Below the pieces are notes generated by a model, which had not been told where the DNA came from, did not search any database, and worked only from the letters and a program-made list of their open reading frames with translations. Of a DNA stretch of 64,000 nucleotides, positions 20,480 to 31,482 are shown piece by piece. This stretch comes from Mesotaenium endlicherianum (Eukaryota > Streptophyta > Zygnematophyceae > Zygnematales > Mesotaeniaceae): positions 216,758 through 280,757 of the forward strand of contig WELA01013799.1 of assembly GCA_009602735.1 (NCBI GenBank), written 5' to 3'. The position numbers and the translations under genes were made by a program. Position 1 is the first letter of the stretch. Every line of letters begins with the position of its first letter.

Positions 20480-21489
20480 CCTCGCAAAGGTGGAACCGTT
20501 TCAACGCCCCTTTGGCATTGGTCAATTGGTCCTTAAATTCCCATGTGTCCCCCGATGCATCATAGCCCTTCCATCGGACGAGATATTTCATGACATTTAG
20601 ATAATCGACGAACTGATCGAGCCTCTAGAATGTCAGCGACCTCATATTCTTTAGGTTCACCATGCCGGACAGCGGGGACCGATCTCGGTTGGACAGGTAA
20701 TCGACCGGTGAACAGGGTGTCACCTTTGATGTATGGTTCCAGGAAGGAGATATATCATATTAAAGACTGATGACCTTTGTCATCTGCTGACATGTTCAGT
20801 TTGTAAACATTTCGACCGACACGGCGTACCACCGCATATGGACCAACCCAGATCGGACCAAGCTTTTTCTTGACCACACCAGGCAGGTACAGGTGTTGAG
20901 AATGCAGTTTGACCAAATCTCCCTTCGAAAACGTCAGCTCCCGACGGTGGTGATTAGCGTATTTTTGCTGATTTTCCTGGGTCTTTTGCAGGTTATGTTG
21001 AACTTCTCACAGGGTGTCAGCAAACTCTTGAGTTAACGGGGGGAAGACCGGATTGTCAATCCCCTTAGAGTGAGTTAAAGACTCCCCTAGCACATCTAAA
21101 GGGGACTTAGGGACTTTACCCAGGCTGAGTTCAAAAGGAGTCTTTCACGTTGACGCGTGCACCGCACTATTGACTGCAAACTGAATTTGAGGCGACAAGT
21201 CATCCCAACTATCTTGTTTTTGGTCAATATATGCTCTCAGCACCTCTTGCAAAACTCGGTTAGGTCTTTCAGTCTGCCCATCAGTCTGAGGGTGGTTTGC
21301 AGTGTTGAGTAGCTGTTTGACTCCCATTAATCCCATTAAAGCTCTCCAGAACTTAGAGGTAAATTTTGAGTCTCTGTCTGAGATGATATTAGAGGGTAGC
21401 CCATGTTGGCATACGACATGGTTGTAGAACTGTCTCGCTGTTTCGAGTGCAGTTACTTTGACAGTTGTGGGGATGAAAATGACCATTTT
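20480..21489 (-). CDS. Element F integrase and chromodomain region, broken
   Basis: It contains the integrase core ([30 protein letters not shown]) and, further left, sequence homologous to the family-1 C-terminal region and chromodomain. It is partial, cut by element E on the right. Confidence 0.7.
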
Positions 21490-21991
21490 TGTAGTGATTT
21501 GGGTATAATGTATTAGTTTGCACATATTTTAATGCTTTGGAATATATGTGGAGTAGTATTGTGTGGAGTCAAGTGTGAATAGATACTCTAGTGACTTGGT
21601 TCATGTCCTTTGAACCTTCTAAGGCATTTTCGAAGTTAGAGGAAGGACCTAGAAAAACTCCATGTGGCAAAAGTCAAATGTGCCATTTTTAGGTCAAAAA
21701 GACATGTGTACATTACTTTAGAAAGAGATGGCAAGTTTTGGGATGTGTTGGGTGCCAACACATCAACATACACCTTCCTAGAAATTACTTATGTAGCAAG
21801 TATATAAACAAGAGCTAGAATATAGAAAGACATCCCAGAATCACTCTTGTACGTGCCAACTTCCAGAAATATATTAACTTTCAAGAAGTCATTTCTCTTT
21901 CAAGAAGCTACCACTTGTGTTCAAAGATCCTTGTCTTGAATAGATAAAATATTCTATTTTAGTTTGTACTTTATTTATCTGTTCCACTATA
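21490..21991 (+). repeat. 5' LTR of element E
   Basis: A 502-bp family-2 LTR starting TGTAGTGATTTG, inserted into the integrase region of element F. Confidence 0.85.
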
Positions 21992-23318
21992 GAGGTATCG
22001 GAGCTAGGCACTTTGGTAGCACAAGAAAATGACCGATCCTCAAGACCAACAGCAAGCTTTAGAAGGAAGTACTTCCTCTCCAAGAGACCCTCCTCCAGCG
22101 CCGATGGGAGAGCCCACTCAAGAAAATTTGTAACAACAAGAAGCACCACAAGGAGGAGCACCGTCAAATCCCGTGGCAGCCGCTATAGCAAAATTGACCC
22201 CACTACAAGGAGTTCCCGCAAATGAGTGGGCAACCCTCCTAATGATTGTCCACAACCAAGTGGGCTTGGCCACCTATGAAGCAACCGTATAAGCGTCAAG
22301 AGAAGCTATGGCTGCCATGGTTGCTCCTATTGCGAGCAACGCTCAAAATCCAGCCCCGGCTCAAGCGCCTCCACAAGAGCCTACAATAGCAAGGAAACTC
22401 ATCAAGCCCGGCAAATTAGACACTTTCAATGCTGGGAGAGGAGCCAAACTGAATCTGTGGCTCTACCAAGTGGAGACGTACCTCACATTCCTTGAAGTAC
22501 CCGAGGAGGACTACGTCCCTTTTGCCGTTACCTTGCTCAGAGGAGCTGCAACATCATGGTGACGTAACTATCAAGCGGTTGTATATCAAGCTGTGGCGCA
22601 TCTTGTACCCGGCCAAGAGCCCCCACCATCATATGCAAGATGGGTGGATCTTCGTGAAGCCCTCCAAAAGCACTTCATGCCCATCAATGTGGAGAAAATT
22701 GCTCGAGAAAAGCTTCGCCATCTCAAGCAAACAACGTCCGTTCAAGAATATACATCCAAATTTCAACAAGTTCCCAAGACGAGTGACAACCCCACTTGCC
22801 CCAACAATAGTGGATTATCATTTGGAGTACAAGGTGGAAGACATAGTGTTCATGACAAATATCAGGAGACAACATCAATACTTTATCAAGTAGAAAGGAT
22901 ATTCAGATTCTGAGAATAGTTGGGTGGCGGCGCACAACCTTGACAAAGATCAGAGAAAACTGCAACGCTTCCATGCCGCCAACCCCCATCTTGGACCAGC
23001 CCCAAGTCTCTCTACTAGACGCCCGAAGACTTTAGGGAGGCAGCCTGCCACCATCAAGAAGCGGCAAAAGACCCCTTGGAGGTAGCCTGCAAGAACCACA
23101 AAGGGGAAGAAATGACATTAGACACTTTTCTCTTCTCGCAGGTTCTGGACAGAAAACTAAAATTGCTACTGTTGATAGGTCTCTACATATTAAACTTCGA
23201 AATTTTACCTGGCTGTAGTCCATGAGTAGCCGGTCATTTAGAATCCAAGTTTGCTCAATTTGAGCACTAGTGTGCGAGATATGATGCTCTGAGTAGAAAG
23301 GGGTCAGGCCGCTGGCAT
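21490..23318 (+). mobile_element. Element E: family-2 Ty3/gypsy, partial and broken
   Basis: It comprises a 5' LTR (21490-21991), a primer site variant (GGTATCGGAGC), a decayed gag region (about 22030-22790) and a piece of the chromodomain and 3' untranslated region (about 22790-23318). All are close to the matching parts of element H. No 3' LTR is seen; its right end abuts element D. Several breaks are present. Confidence 0.8.
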
Positions 23319-23453
23319 GTAACGTTTTTGCTTTTCGAGAGGATCTTTTCCTCGGTATTCAAGGAATAACTGAATGAAGTGGAAAGAAAATATATATACT
23401 TGTGCAAATTGACAAATCCTCGAGAAAACGAAAATGAAAACCAGGTCCTTACA
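23319..23453 (-). repeat. LTR-like end of element D
   Basis: This segment (TGTAACGTTTTTGCTTTTCG onward) matches 47431-47555 for roughly 120 bp. The match is recognisable, but the true LTR length is uncertain. Confidence 0.5.
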
Positions 23454-23486
23454 GTTAAGTAGGATGTCCTGTGGTTCGTACGAATT

Positions 23487-23894
23487 TTAGCTGGAATCGT
23501 AATCAAGCCACTTTATCAAAAGCTCCACGCGTGGAGGCTTATGACGAGTGTAGCGGTGTCCTAAGACCTCCTCTACATCCCAGGCCTTATCATCATCGGC
23601 GAGTTCCAATTCCGGTGCTTGCGGCTGATAGCGGCCATTGGACCTAAACAGCTTAAGTAAATTGACATGAAACACAGGATGCGTGCGCCCGATGGATTTA
23701 GGCAAATTCAGTCGGTATGCAAGAGGTCCAACCTTTGCGATAACGATAAAAGGGCCTATCCAGCGAGGCAGAAGCTTGCGCTTTCTTGGGTGCTTGAGTT
23801 GGAGGTTTTTAGTTTGCAAAAGTACTTAATCGCCAACTTGAAAACTTAACTCAGTCTTGTGCGTGTCAGCAAACGATCTCGAGCAGCGGCTAAA
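23487..23894 (-). CDS. Element D integrase C-terminus and chromodomain region
   Basis: The minus strand reads RKLLPRWIGPFIVIAKVGPL then YRLNLPKSIGRTHPVFHVNL, the GPF/Y-type module after the integrase core. A chromodomain-like part follows (VEEVLGHRYTRHKPPRVELL, IKWLDYD). This segment lies left of element C; the rest of the same pol lies to its right. Confidence 0.65.
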
Positions 23895-24011
23895 GCCAGC
23901 TTCGCGTTTTTGTGCACCTCTTGAAAAGAATGGACAAGTAGGCGTGCACTTGGCACTCTCATGGTTGACATCCCCGTCTGACCTTGAACAACGTGTGTCA
24001 GGGGAGTGTGC
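23895..24011 (-). repeat. Left copy of the 117-bp duplication flanking element C
   Basis: It runs from GCCAGCTTCGCG to GGGAGTGTGC and is directly followed by the 5' LTR of C. It matches 40573-40689 with the same length and only two differences seen. It is part of element D's integrase-coding region. Confidence 0.9.
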
Positions 24012-24717
24012 TGTAATGAATCAGTATATTAGTAGATATAATATTCATTTAAATGTAATAGTAAATCAAGTTCAGCCTGCTGCACTTTAGTTAATAGTCA
24101 GTCTGCTAGACTTTACATTTAGGATCAGATTAATGACTCAGCCAGATGCAGCAGGCTGAAGTCAATACGGGTCAGCTTGCTGACACATTCTTTGACAACC
24201 AGCTGACTTCCGTACTCGGTAGCAACGAACTGCCTCGATATACATCTAAGTGTGGTATGCCAAATGAATGGCCAGATGACATCCCTATGATGGATGGCGA
24301 TTCGGGATGATGGGAGATGGCGGTGGATTTGGTTAACCGAGGTCCTACCAACGTGGTTAACTCCCGGGTAGGCGGTGCCATCGCACTGACCGTTGAACAG
24401 TAAACTCATTCCATGCACGTATGCTAGGCATTGCTCTCGAGTTTGGCATTCGGAAACGAGGCCAACTCTCTTGTACAGATTACTGAGAGATCTGAATCCA
24501 AGGCGAGAAGCCATTGATACGCACTGTCAACTAACCTTGCTTATGCATGAGTTTACTGATTGCATTATTGATGCTAGTTTACTTGCATTTGATTTACGAG
24601 CTAGTGTGTTGTCCTTTTGCCGTTTAACCAGTTAACGGAAAATCCATAAAGATTACTTGCTGATATAAAGATCTTCATAAATTGTTAATTGCCTATTTGG
24701 TAAGTCGATTCATATCA
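24012..24717 (+). repeat. 5' LTR of element C
   Basis: A 706-bp family-1 LTR, TGTAATGAATCAG...ATTCATATCA, followed by a primer site variant of GTGGTATCGG type. Confidence 0.85.
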
Positions 24718-24751
24718 GTGGTATCGGCGCAGTTATCACAGTCTTCTTTGT

Positions 24752-26153
24752 ATGGTAAGGACAAGGTCTCAAACTAGCAACTCCCGAGACATGGAGAACC
24801 AGGATAACAAGAATGTCCAAAACCAGGCGTAAAGCCATGTAGCGGGAACCCTTACCTATTCTGAAGCAGTGGCAGATACTGCAGCTAGAGAGGCTGCAGA
24901 TGAGGCAGCTGCTATTGCCGCAGTCGCAGCACAGCAAGCTGAGGAGGAGAGAGCCAGATTAGAAGCTGAACAATTAGCAAAGGCCGCTGAAGATACATAA
25001 ATGAGGGAAGAACAGCCAGCTGACGAGCGCACTGTTGAAGAACTTATGACATCAAGGGCCAACGTTCTGAACCCACCTCCTGCTGTACAACTCAATGTAC
25101 CCCTAGGTCAAATACGTGACCGGCTGCTGCTGCATTTGCTAGACTACCACCCCAGAGTGTAGACTTGGGAGCATTGTTCGTTCAAATGCAGTCGCAAATG
25201 GCGACCATGTATCAGTCCCAACGGGAGGACAAAAGAATCATAATGTCTCTACTGCGGGACAAAGACCAACTGGGGTCTCAAACCACTGGTGGTGGTGGCC
25301 GAGGGCCTAGTAAGCTCAAGCCGAAACCTCCCCAGGAATATGATCCTGAGGGGAACAGGAAATATTACCTGATTAAGTTTCTCGCGGATGTTAAGCAGTG
25401 GCTGGAGAACTACCCAGAACTGCAAGATTACGAGAAGGTCAGGCACACCGGTGCGCTACTGAAAGGCAGTGCCGCAGACTGGTGGCTTTACTGGAAAGGA
25501 GAGCGCAAGGCTCGGCAACTCGGTGACCCTACGTGGGTAGAGTTTGTCGAGAAGTTGCATGAGAAGTTTGATGTCATCAACCAGCAGGAGAAAGCTATCT
25601 ATGCGATGATCTCCCTGACACTGAAGCAGACCACTTCAGTTGCTGAGTTTGCTCAAAAGTTCCAGGAGAACATGATGAAGCAGCCAAACTTGCCAGAACG
25701 GTATAGGTAGCATACTTCAGGTATGGCTTGAAATCCAGAGTCTCTGGTCATTTTGCTGAGAAGAAGTATGAGAAACTGGTTGACTTGATCCAGGATGCTG
25801 ATGCCTACGATCAGCAGCAGTTCAATCACAAGCGCCAGAGTAATGTTTTGGTGTCTAAGATTGTCAAAAAGCCCCACGGTCCCTACAATGCAATTGGAGA
25901 AGACCAGGCTGAGAATGATGAGGGTGATGCGTACGAGTATGAGTATAATGCTATGCAGTCTAGAGGGAGAGGTGGTTTCTCTCGAGGCGGCTATGGAAGA
26001 GGTGGTGGTAGGACTAAGCCGAGACCAGCCTCAGCAAAATTGATTTGCTTCCATTGCCAGCAGCCAGGTCACTTCAGAGAGCAGTGTCCACACAAGCACC
26101 TTCCGAAGGTCGAGAGAAAAGACCAGCCTTTAAAAGACAGCAACAGTCAGTAA
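24752..26153 (+). CDS. Element C gag region, broken
   Basis: Homologous to element A gag along its length. The gag core (about 25165-25710) and the zinc knuckle [14 protein letters not shown] (about 26047-26090) are readable. It has a few breaks. Confidence 0.75.
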
Positions 26154-29100
26154 TTCAGTCTACTGACTGTGAGGATGCTAGAGATAGTGAGTCGTCACTA
26201 GCTGCCCTCGTAGCAGGTATTATGGGTCCTGCTGAACTGGATTCACTATGCATGCCTGACAACCAGATAAAGGAGACCATCAGCAATATAGACGTCCAGA
26301 GAGTGCACACTCTGGATGCTCTTGTTCCACCTGATGTCCAACATTTCTTTGCTACGTCAGGAGAACAATGCGAAAGTCAGGAAAAGACAGTCCCCCCTAT
26401 CCTACTGCATTGCATGATTGCAGGTAGGAAGGTGAGGGCATTTGTTGACGGAGGGGCGTCACATACTTTTATCCACAAGGACTTAGTTAAGCGGCTAAGG
26501 CTGCCTACTGTCACCCAAGGGAATAGAAAAATATTCCTTGGAGATGCCTCAAGTATCCCGGGAGGAGTTATAACCAAGCCTATTGAGGTCCAGTTAGGTT
26601 CTGGCATTGCAGTTCTAACTGAAACGCTTACATTTGAGGTACTCAACACTGGCTTTTATGATCTCGTGCTAGGCAGGTCCTGGCTTAATAGACATCAAGC
26701 TGAAGTGTGTTGGAGCAGAGGTACAGTTAAAGTGAGAGGAGCCAGTGATGGGCAGACTGACTTGGCACCCACCAGTGCTCTTCCTCTTGTCCTGTGTGGA
26801 TGGCAAATGAAGGAAAAGAAGAGGCTTCCAGAAGGATGCAAGTTGCTGAATGCAATGGAGTTCGTCAAAAGCTGGAACCAGAAGGAGGACAGAATGTTCT
26901 GTCTGCTGCTAAGAGAGGTACCTCCTCAACCTGAAGAAGTGGTTGAGAAAAAGGTAAGCCCTCCGGAGCACCCTACTGCTGCAAAAATTGTTGCTCGGTA
27001 CACGGATGTATTTAAAATGCCTCCGGGACTACCCCCTAAGAGGGAAGTAGATAACAGGATTGACTTATTACCTGGGAGTCAACCACCCTGGCAACGCACT
27101 TATGGCTTGTCTTATGTGGAGAGCGAGGAGTTGAAAACACAGATTGCAGAGCTTGAGGAAAATGGTTATATTTCTCCCAGTAAATCACCTTACGGCGCAC
27201 CCATCCTATTTGTTAAGAAAAAGGATGGCAGTATGCGGATGTGTGTGGATTACAGAGCCCTGAACAGAATTACAGTAAAGAACAAGTATGCGTTACCCAG
27301 AACCTAGGACTTGCTTGATACCCTGTCTGGTGCTAAGGTGTTCAGTAAGATAGATCTCAAGAGTGGTTATCATCAAATCAGAATTGCTGAGGGGGATGAA
27401 CACAAGACTGCCTTCCGCACACGTTATGGACACTATGAGTTCAACGTGATGCCATTTGGACTGACAAATGCTCCTGCGACCTTCATGGGTGCTATGAATG
27501 ACATTTTCAGGCCTTATTTGGATAAAATTTGTGCAAGTTTCCCTGGATGATATTTTAATTTTCTCTGAAGATGAAGCTCAGCACACTGTGCACTTAAAGA
27601 CAGTCCTGGACACTCTGAGAAAAAATCACTTGTATGCTAAAATGAGCAAGTGTGATTTCTTCAAAGAAAGTATTGAATTCTTAGGCCACGTTGTCAGTAA
27701 AGAAGGCATCAATGTGGATCTTAAGAAAGTCCAGACCATAAGGGACTGGCCAGTACCACAGTCTGTCTCTGAAGCTAAATCCTTCCTCGGGTTGGCTAAC
27801 TACTGTAGGATATTTATTGAGAATTATTCTACAGAGGCCAGTAAACTGACTGACCTTACTAAGAAAGACATAGGGTATGTGTGGGGGGAAGAGCAGCAGG
27901 CTGCCTTCCAGACCCTTAAAGATGCTCTCTGTTCTGCTCCGGTGCTAGCCGTGTATGACCCCAGCAAACCGGTGCAGGTGGTCACTGATGCCTCTGACTT
28001 TGCCATGGGTGCTATTTTGTTGCAGCCTGCTGACAAAACCACAAAGGATGGTAAGGTACGGCAGGAGTGGCACCCTGTGTTGTACGAGTCTATGAAATTT
28101 TATTCAGCGGAGATTAATTACTCAGTGCATGATAAAGAGCTGCTAGCTATCATTCATGTGCTCAAACAGTGGAGAGCATACTTACATGGTAAAGCTTTTA
28201 AGGTGATTACAGATCATCTATCTCTGACTCACTTTCAGAAGAAGTCCAAGCTGTCGAGGAGGGAGAACCGCTGGAGCCAGATGCTGGAGCAGTTCCAAGT
28301 CCACATCGACTCAAACCAGGGAAGTTGAATCCTGTTGATGCACTCTCTAGAAGACCTGACTTGCAAGAAAGGATCTTTAGTCAGCATGCTGTAGATAAAG
28401 TCCTGTGTGCACTCACTTCACTAAAGTTGAAAAAGTCCTTCCTTGAACAACTTAGGAAAGCCTACCTTTCTGACCCAACATTCGAGCCCAGCCCCAATAC
28501 TGGTGTGTGCTGTGCTACTGCACTCGGTTATGAGCTTAAGGGAGGGATCTGGGTGATCGAAACCACTTCAGGCAGGCTGAAGCTGGTCATTCCTAATAAT
28601 TTGGAAACAAGGTCCCTTATAATTAGTCAAGCACATGACAGTTTACTGGGTGGGCATTTGGGGCAGGCCAAAACTGTTGGCAAACTGGCAAAACATTATC
28701 ATTGGGAAGGGTTGCCCCTGGAGGTCTTGAAATATGTAAAATCCTGTGATCAGTGTCAAAAGAATAAGTCTAGGAACACACCACCGGGAGGTCTCTTGCA
28801 ACCACTCCCCATCCCAGCTGGACGCTGGGAAACTATATCCATGGACTGGGTGGTCACACTACCAAAAACTGCCGATGGGCATGATTCGATACTGGTAGTT
28901 GTAGATAAATTGACAAAAATGGTCATTTTTATCCCCACAACTGTCAAAGTGAGTGCACTCAAAACAGCGAGACAAATCTACAACCATGTAGTATGTCAAC
29001 ATGGGCTTCCCTCTAATATCATCTCAGACAGAGACTCAAAATTTACCTCTAAGTTCTGGAGAGCTTTAATGGGGTTAATGGGAGTCAAACAGCTGCTCAG

Positions 29101-29870
29101 CACAGCAAACCACCCTCAGACTGATGGGCAGACTGAACAAACTAACCGAGTTCTGCAGGAGGTACGGGAGCATATATTAACCAAAAACAAGATAATTGGG
29201 ATGACCTGTTGCCTCAAATTCAGTTTGCGGTCAACAGTGCGGTGAACGCGTCAACGAGCAAGACTCCTTTTGAACTCAGCCTGGGTAGAGTCCCTAAGTC
29301 CCCTCTAGATGTGCTAGGGGAGTCTTTAACTCACCCTGAAGGGATCGACAATCCGGTCTCCCTCCAGTTAACTAAGGAGTTTGCTGACACCTTGTCAGAA
29401 GTCCAACAAAACCTGCACAAAGCCCAAGAAAACCAACAAAAGTACGCTAATCAACACCGTCGGGAGCTCACATTTTCTAAAGGCGATATAGTCAAACTGC
29501 ACACTCAGCACCTGTACCTCCCTGGTGTGGTCAAGAAAAAGCTTGGCCTTGTCTGGGTCGGTCCATATTCGGTGGTGCGTCGTGTCGGTCAGAATCCTTA
29601 CAAACTGAACATGTCAGCCGAATACAAGGGTCACCCGGTCTTTAATGTCTCCTTCCTGGAACCATACATCAAAGGTGATACACTGTTGACAGGTCGGTTC
29701 CCTGTCCAACCGGGACCGGTCCCCGCTGTCAGGGACGGCGACTCTGACGAATATGAGGTTGAGGAGATTTTAGACGCGCGCTCGGTCCGTCGATCGTCTA
29801 AATATGTCATGAAGTACCTCATTCGATGGAAGGGTTACGATGCCTCTGGGGACACTTGGGGAATTTAAGG
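26045..29870 (+). CDS. Element C pol region: protease, RT, RNase H, integrase, chromodomain, broken
   Basis: Readable parts in order: protease region ([20 protein letters not shown]); reverse transcriptase ([35 protein letters not shown], and the LDDILIFS catalytic box); RNase H ([15 protein letters not shown]); integrase (zinc motif with CDQCQKNK, core with MDWVVTLP and [19 protein letters not shown]). A C-terminal chromodomain ([33 protein letters not shown]) follows, which marks it as a chromovirus. A few breaks are present. A single N lies at 29883. Confidence 0.8.
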
Positions 29871-30321
29871 ACCATTTGACTANGAATTTAAGGACCATTT
29901 GACCAATGCCAAAGGGGCGTTGAAACGGTTCCACCTTCGGGCGGCTGGAGGCCCTCCATAACTGTCATTTCAGTTGACACGGGAAGGTGATCCTGTCTCC
30001 ATATAAGTTGGAGGGGAAAATATATGACAGTTAGTGAACGAGAGCAATAAAGGGACAGTTACGTGAATCCTAAGTGACAGCATAGTGACAGATAGGACAG
30101 CGTGGCCCACATAAAGCACCTTAAGCTAACTTCACTTAACTCAACTTAAAACACATTCATACGTTTATGTTAGCGCACCGCAACTACGTCGACTTTTAGC
30201 AATCACCCTGTAAGGTAAACAGGAGCAAATCCACCATACTAATACGAACATACTTCCTGCCTGCAATCCCTATGACAAAGGTCGATATCCTACTAGCCTG
30301 TGCCCTGGTTACATGTACAGG

Positions 30322-30653
30322 ATGGCTCCCACCACACAAAAGGAGGACAGAAAGCGCAAGGCAGAAGAAGCCAGGAGGACAATGGAGCAATACCAGAAGG
30401 AGCTGGCGGCGACGTCCCTCACCAGGAGAGAACAAGAAAGGGTCCGCAGAGAACAAGAGGCGGCAGAAGAGGCACAGAGGAAGAAGGATCAAGAAGCGGA
30501 AAACCTCAGGAAAGCTGAGGAGGAGAGACAGAAGAAACGACAAGAGGAAGCGGCAGCGGCAGAGGAGGAGAGAAGGAAAAAGGCTGAAGCGGACAGACAG
30601 AAGAGCTTGGCCACTTACAGGTATGCTGTGGTGGGTGGCCAAAACTTTGATAA
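30322..30653 (+). CDS. Element C third ORF, proximal part
   Basis: It starts MAPTTQKEDRKRKAEEARRT directly after ...ATGTACAG|G, an acceptor-like site with an upstream CTACTAG that resembles a branch point. It holds the coiled-coil part and the first residues of the conserved domain (TYRYAVVGGQNFDN). Element B begins at 30654 within this ORF. Confidence 0.7.
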
Positions 30654-31369
30654 TGAAATGAATCGACTTATCAAATAGGCGATTAACAATTAATAAAGAT
30701 CTTTATATCAGCAAGTAATCTTTATGGTATTTTCCGTTAACTGGTTAAACGGCAAAGGACAACATACTAGCAGTGAATAATACTCGTAAGTCAAATGCGA
30801 GTAAACTAGCATCAATGATGCAAATCAGTAAACTCATACATAAGCAAGGTTAGAAGACATTGCGTATCAATGGCTTCTCGCCTTGGATTCAGATTTCTCT
30901 CAGTAAGCTGTACCAAAGAGTTGGCCTCGTTTCCTAATGCCGAACTCGAGAGCAATGCCTAGCATATGTACATGGAATGAGTTTACTGTTCAACGGTCAG
31001 TGCGATGGCACCTCCTACCCGGGAGGTAACCACGTTGGTAGGACCTCGGTTAACCAAATCCACTGCCATCTCCCATCATCCCGAATAGCCATCATAGGGA
31101 TGTCATCTGGCCATTCATCTAGCATATCGTACTTAGGTGTAAGTCAAGGCAGTTCGCTGCTACCGAGTACGGAAGTCAGCTGGCTGTCAAAGAATGGGTC
31201 AGCAAGCTGACTTATATGGACTTCAGCCTGCTGCTTCCGGCTGAGTCATTAAACTGATATATATGTAAAGTCCAGCAGACTGACTATTAACTAAAGTTCA
31301 GCAGGTTGAACTTAATTAACTATTACATTTAAATTAATATCGTATCCACTACTATACTGATTCATTACA
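30654..31369 (-). repeat. 3' LTR of element B
   Basis: A 716-bp family-1 LTR. The polypurine tract on minus (AGTTGGAGGGA) adjoins at 31370-31381. Confidence 0.9.
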
Positions 31370-31482
31370 ATCCCTCCAACTTAACTTGTTGTCGCCTCGA
31401 CAACATTATATTGCAAAGTCTCAAATAAAAGAAACTGACCCTGACCAGCCTCCCCTACTGACTGTCTTTTCAGCCTGTCACC

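Larger units (their letters stand above)
17032..21489 (-). mobile_element. Element F: family-1 Ty3/gypsy, 3' part, minus strand, broken
   Basis: Reading leftward it holds integrase, chromodomain, the third ORF and part of the 3' LTR (17032-17540). It is bounded on the right by the LTR of element E and on the left by element A, and is itself interrupted by a solo LTR (17806-18506). It is an older copy with several breaks. Confidence 0.8.

Noticed and set aside
30196-30642. Minus-strand Leu/Phe-rich frame with apparent membrane segments; a similar one on + at 32839-33282
   Set aside because: Both are antisense to the coiled-coil part of the retroelement third ORF, where AAG/GAG codons read backwards as CTT/CTC.
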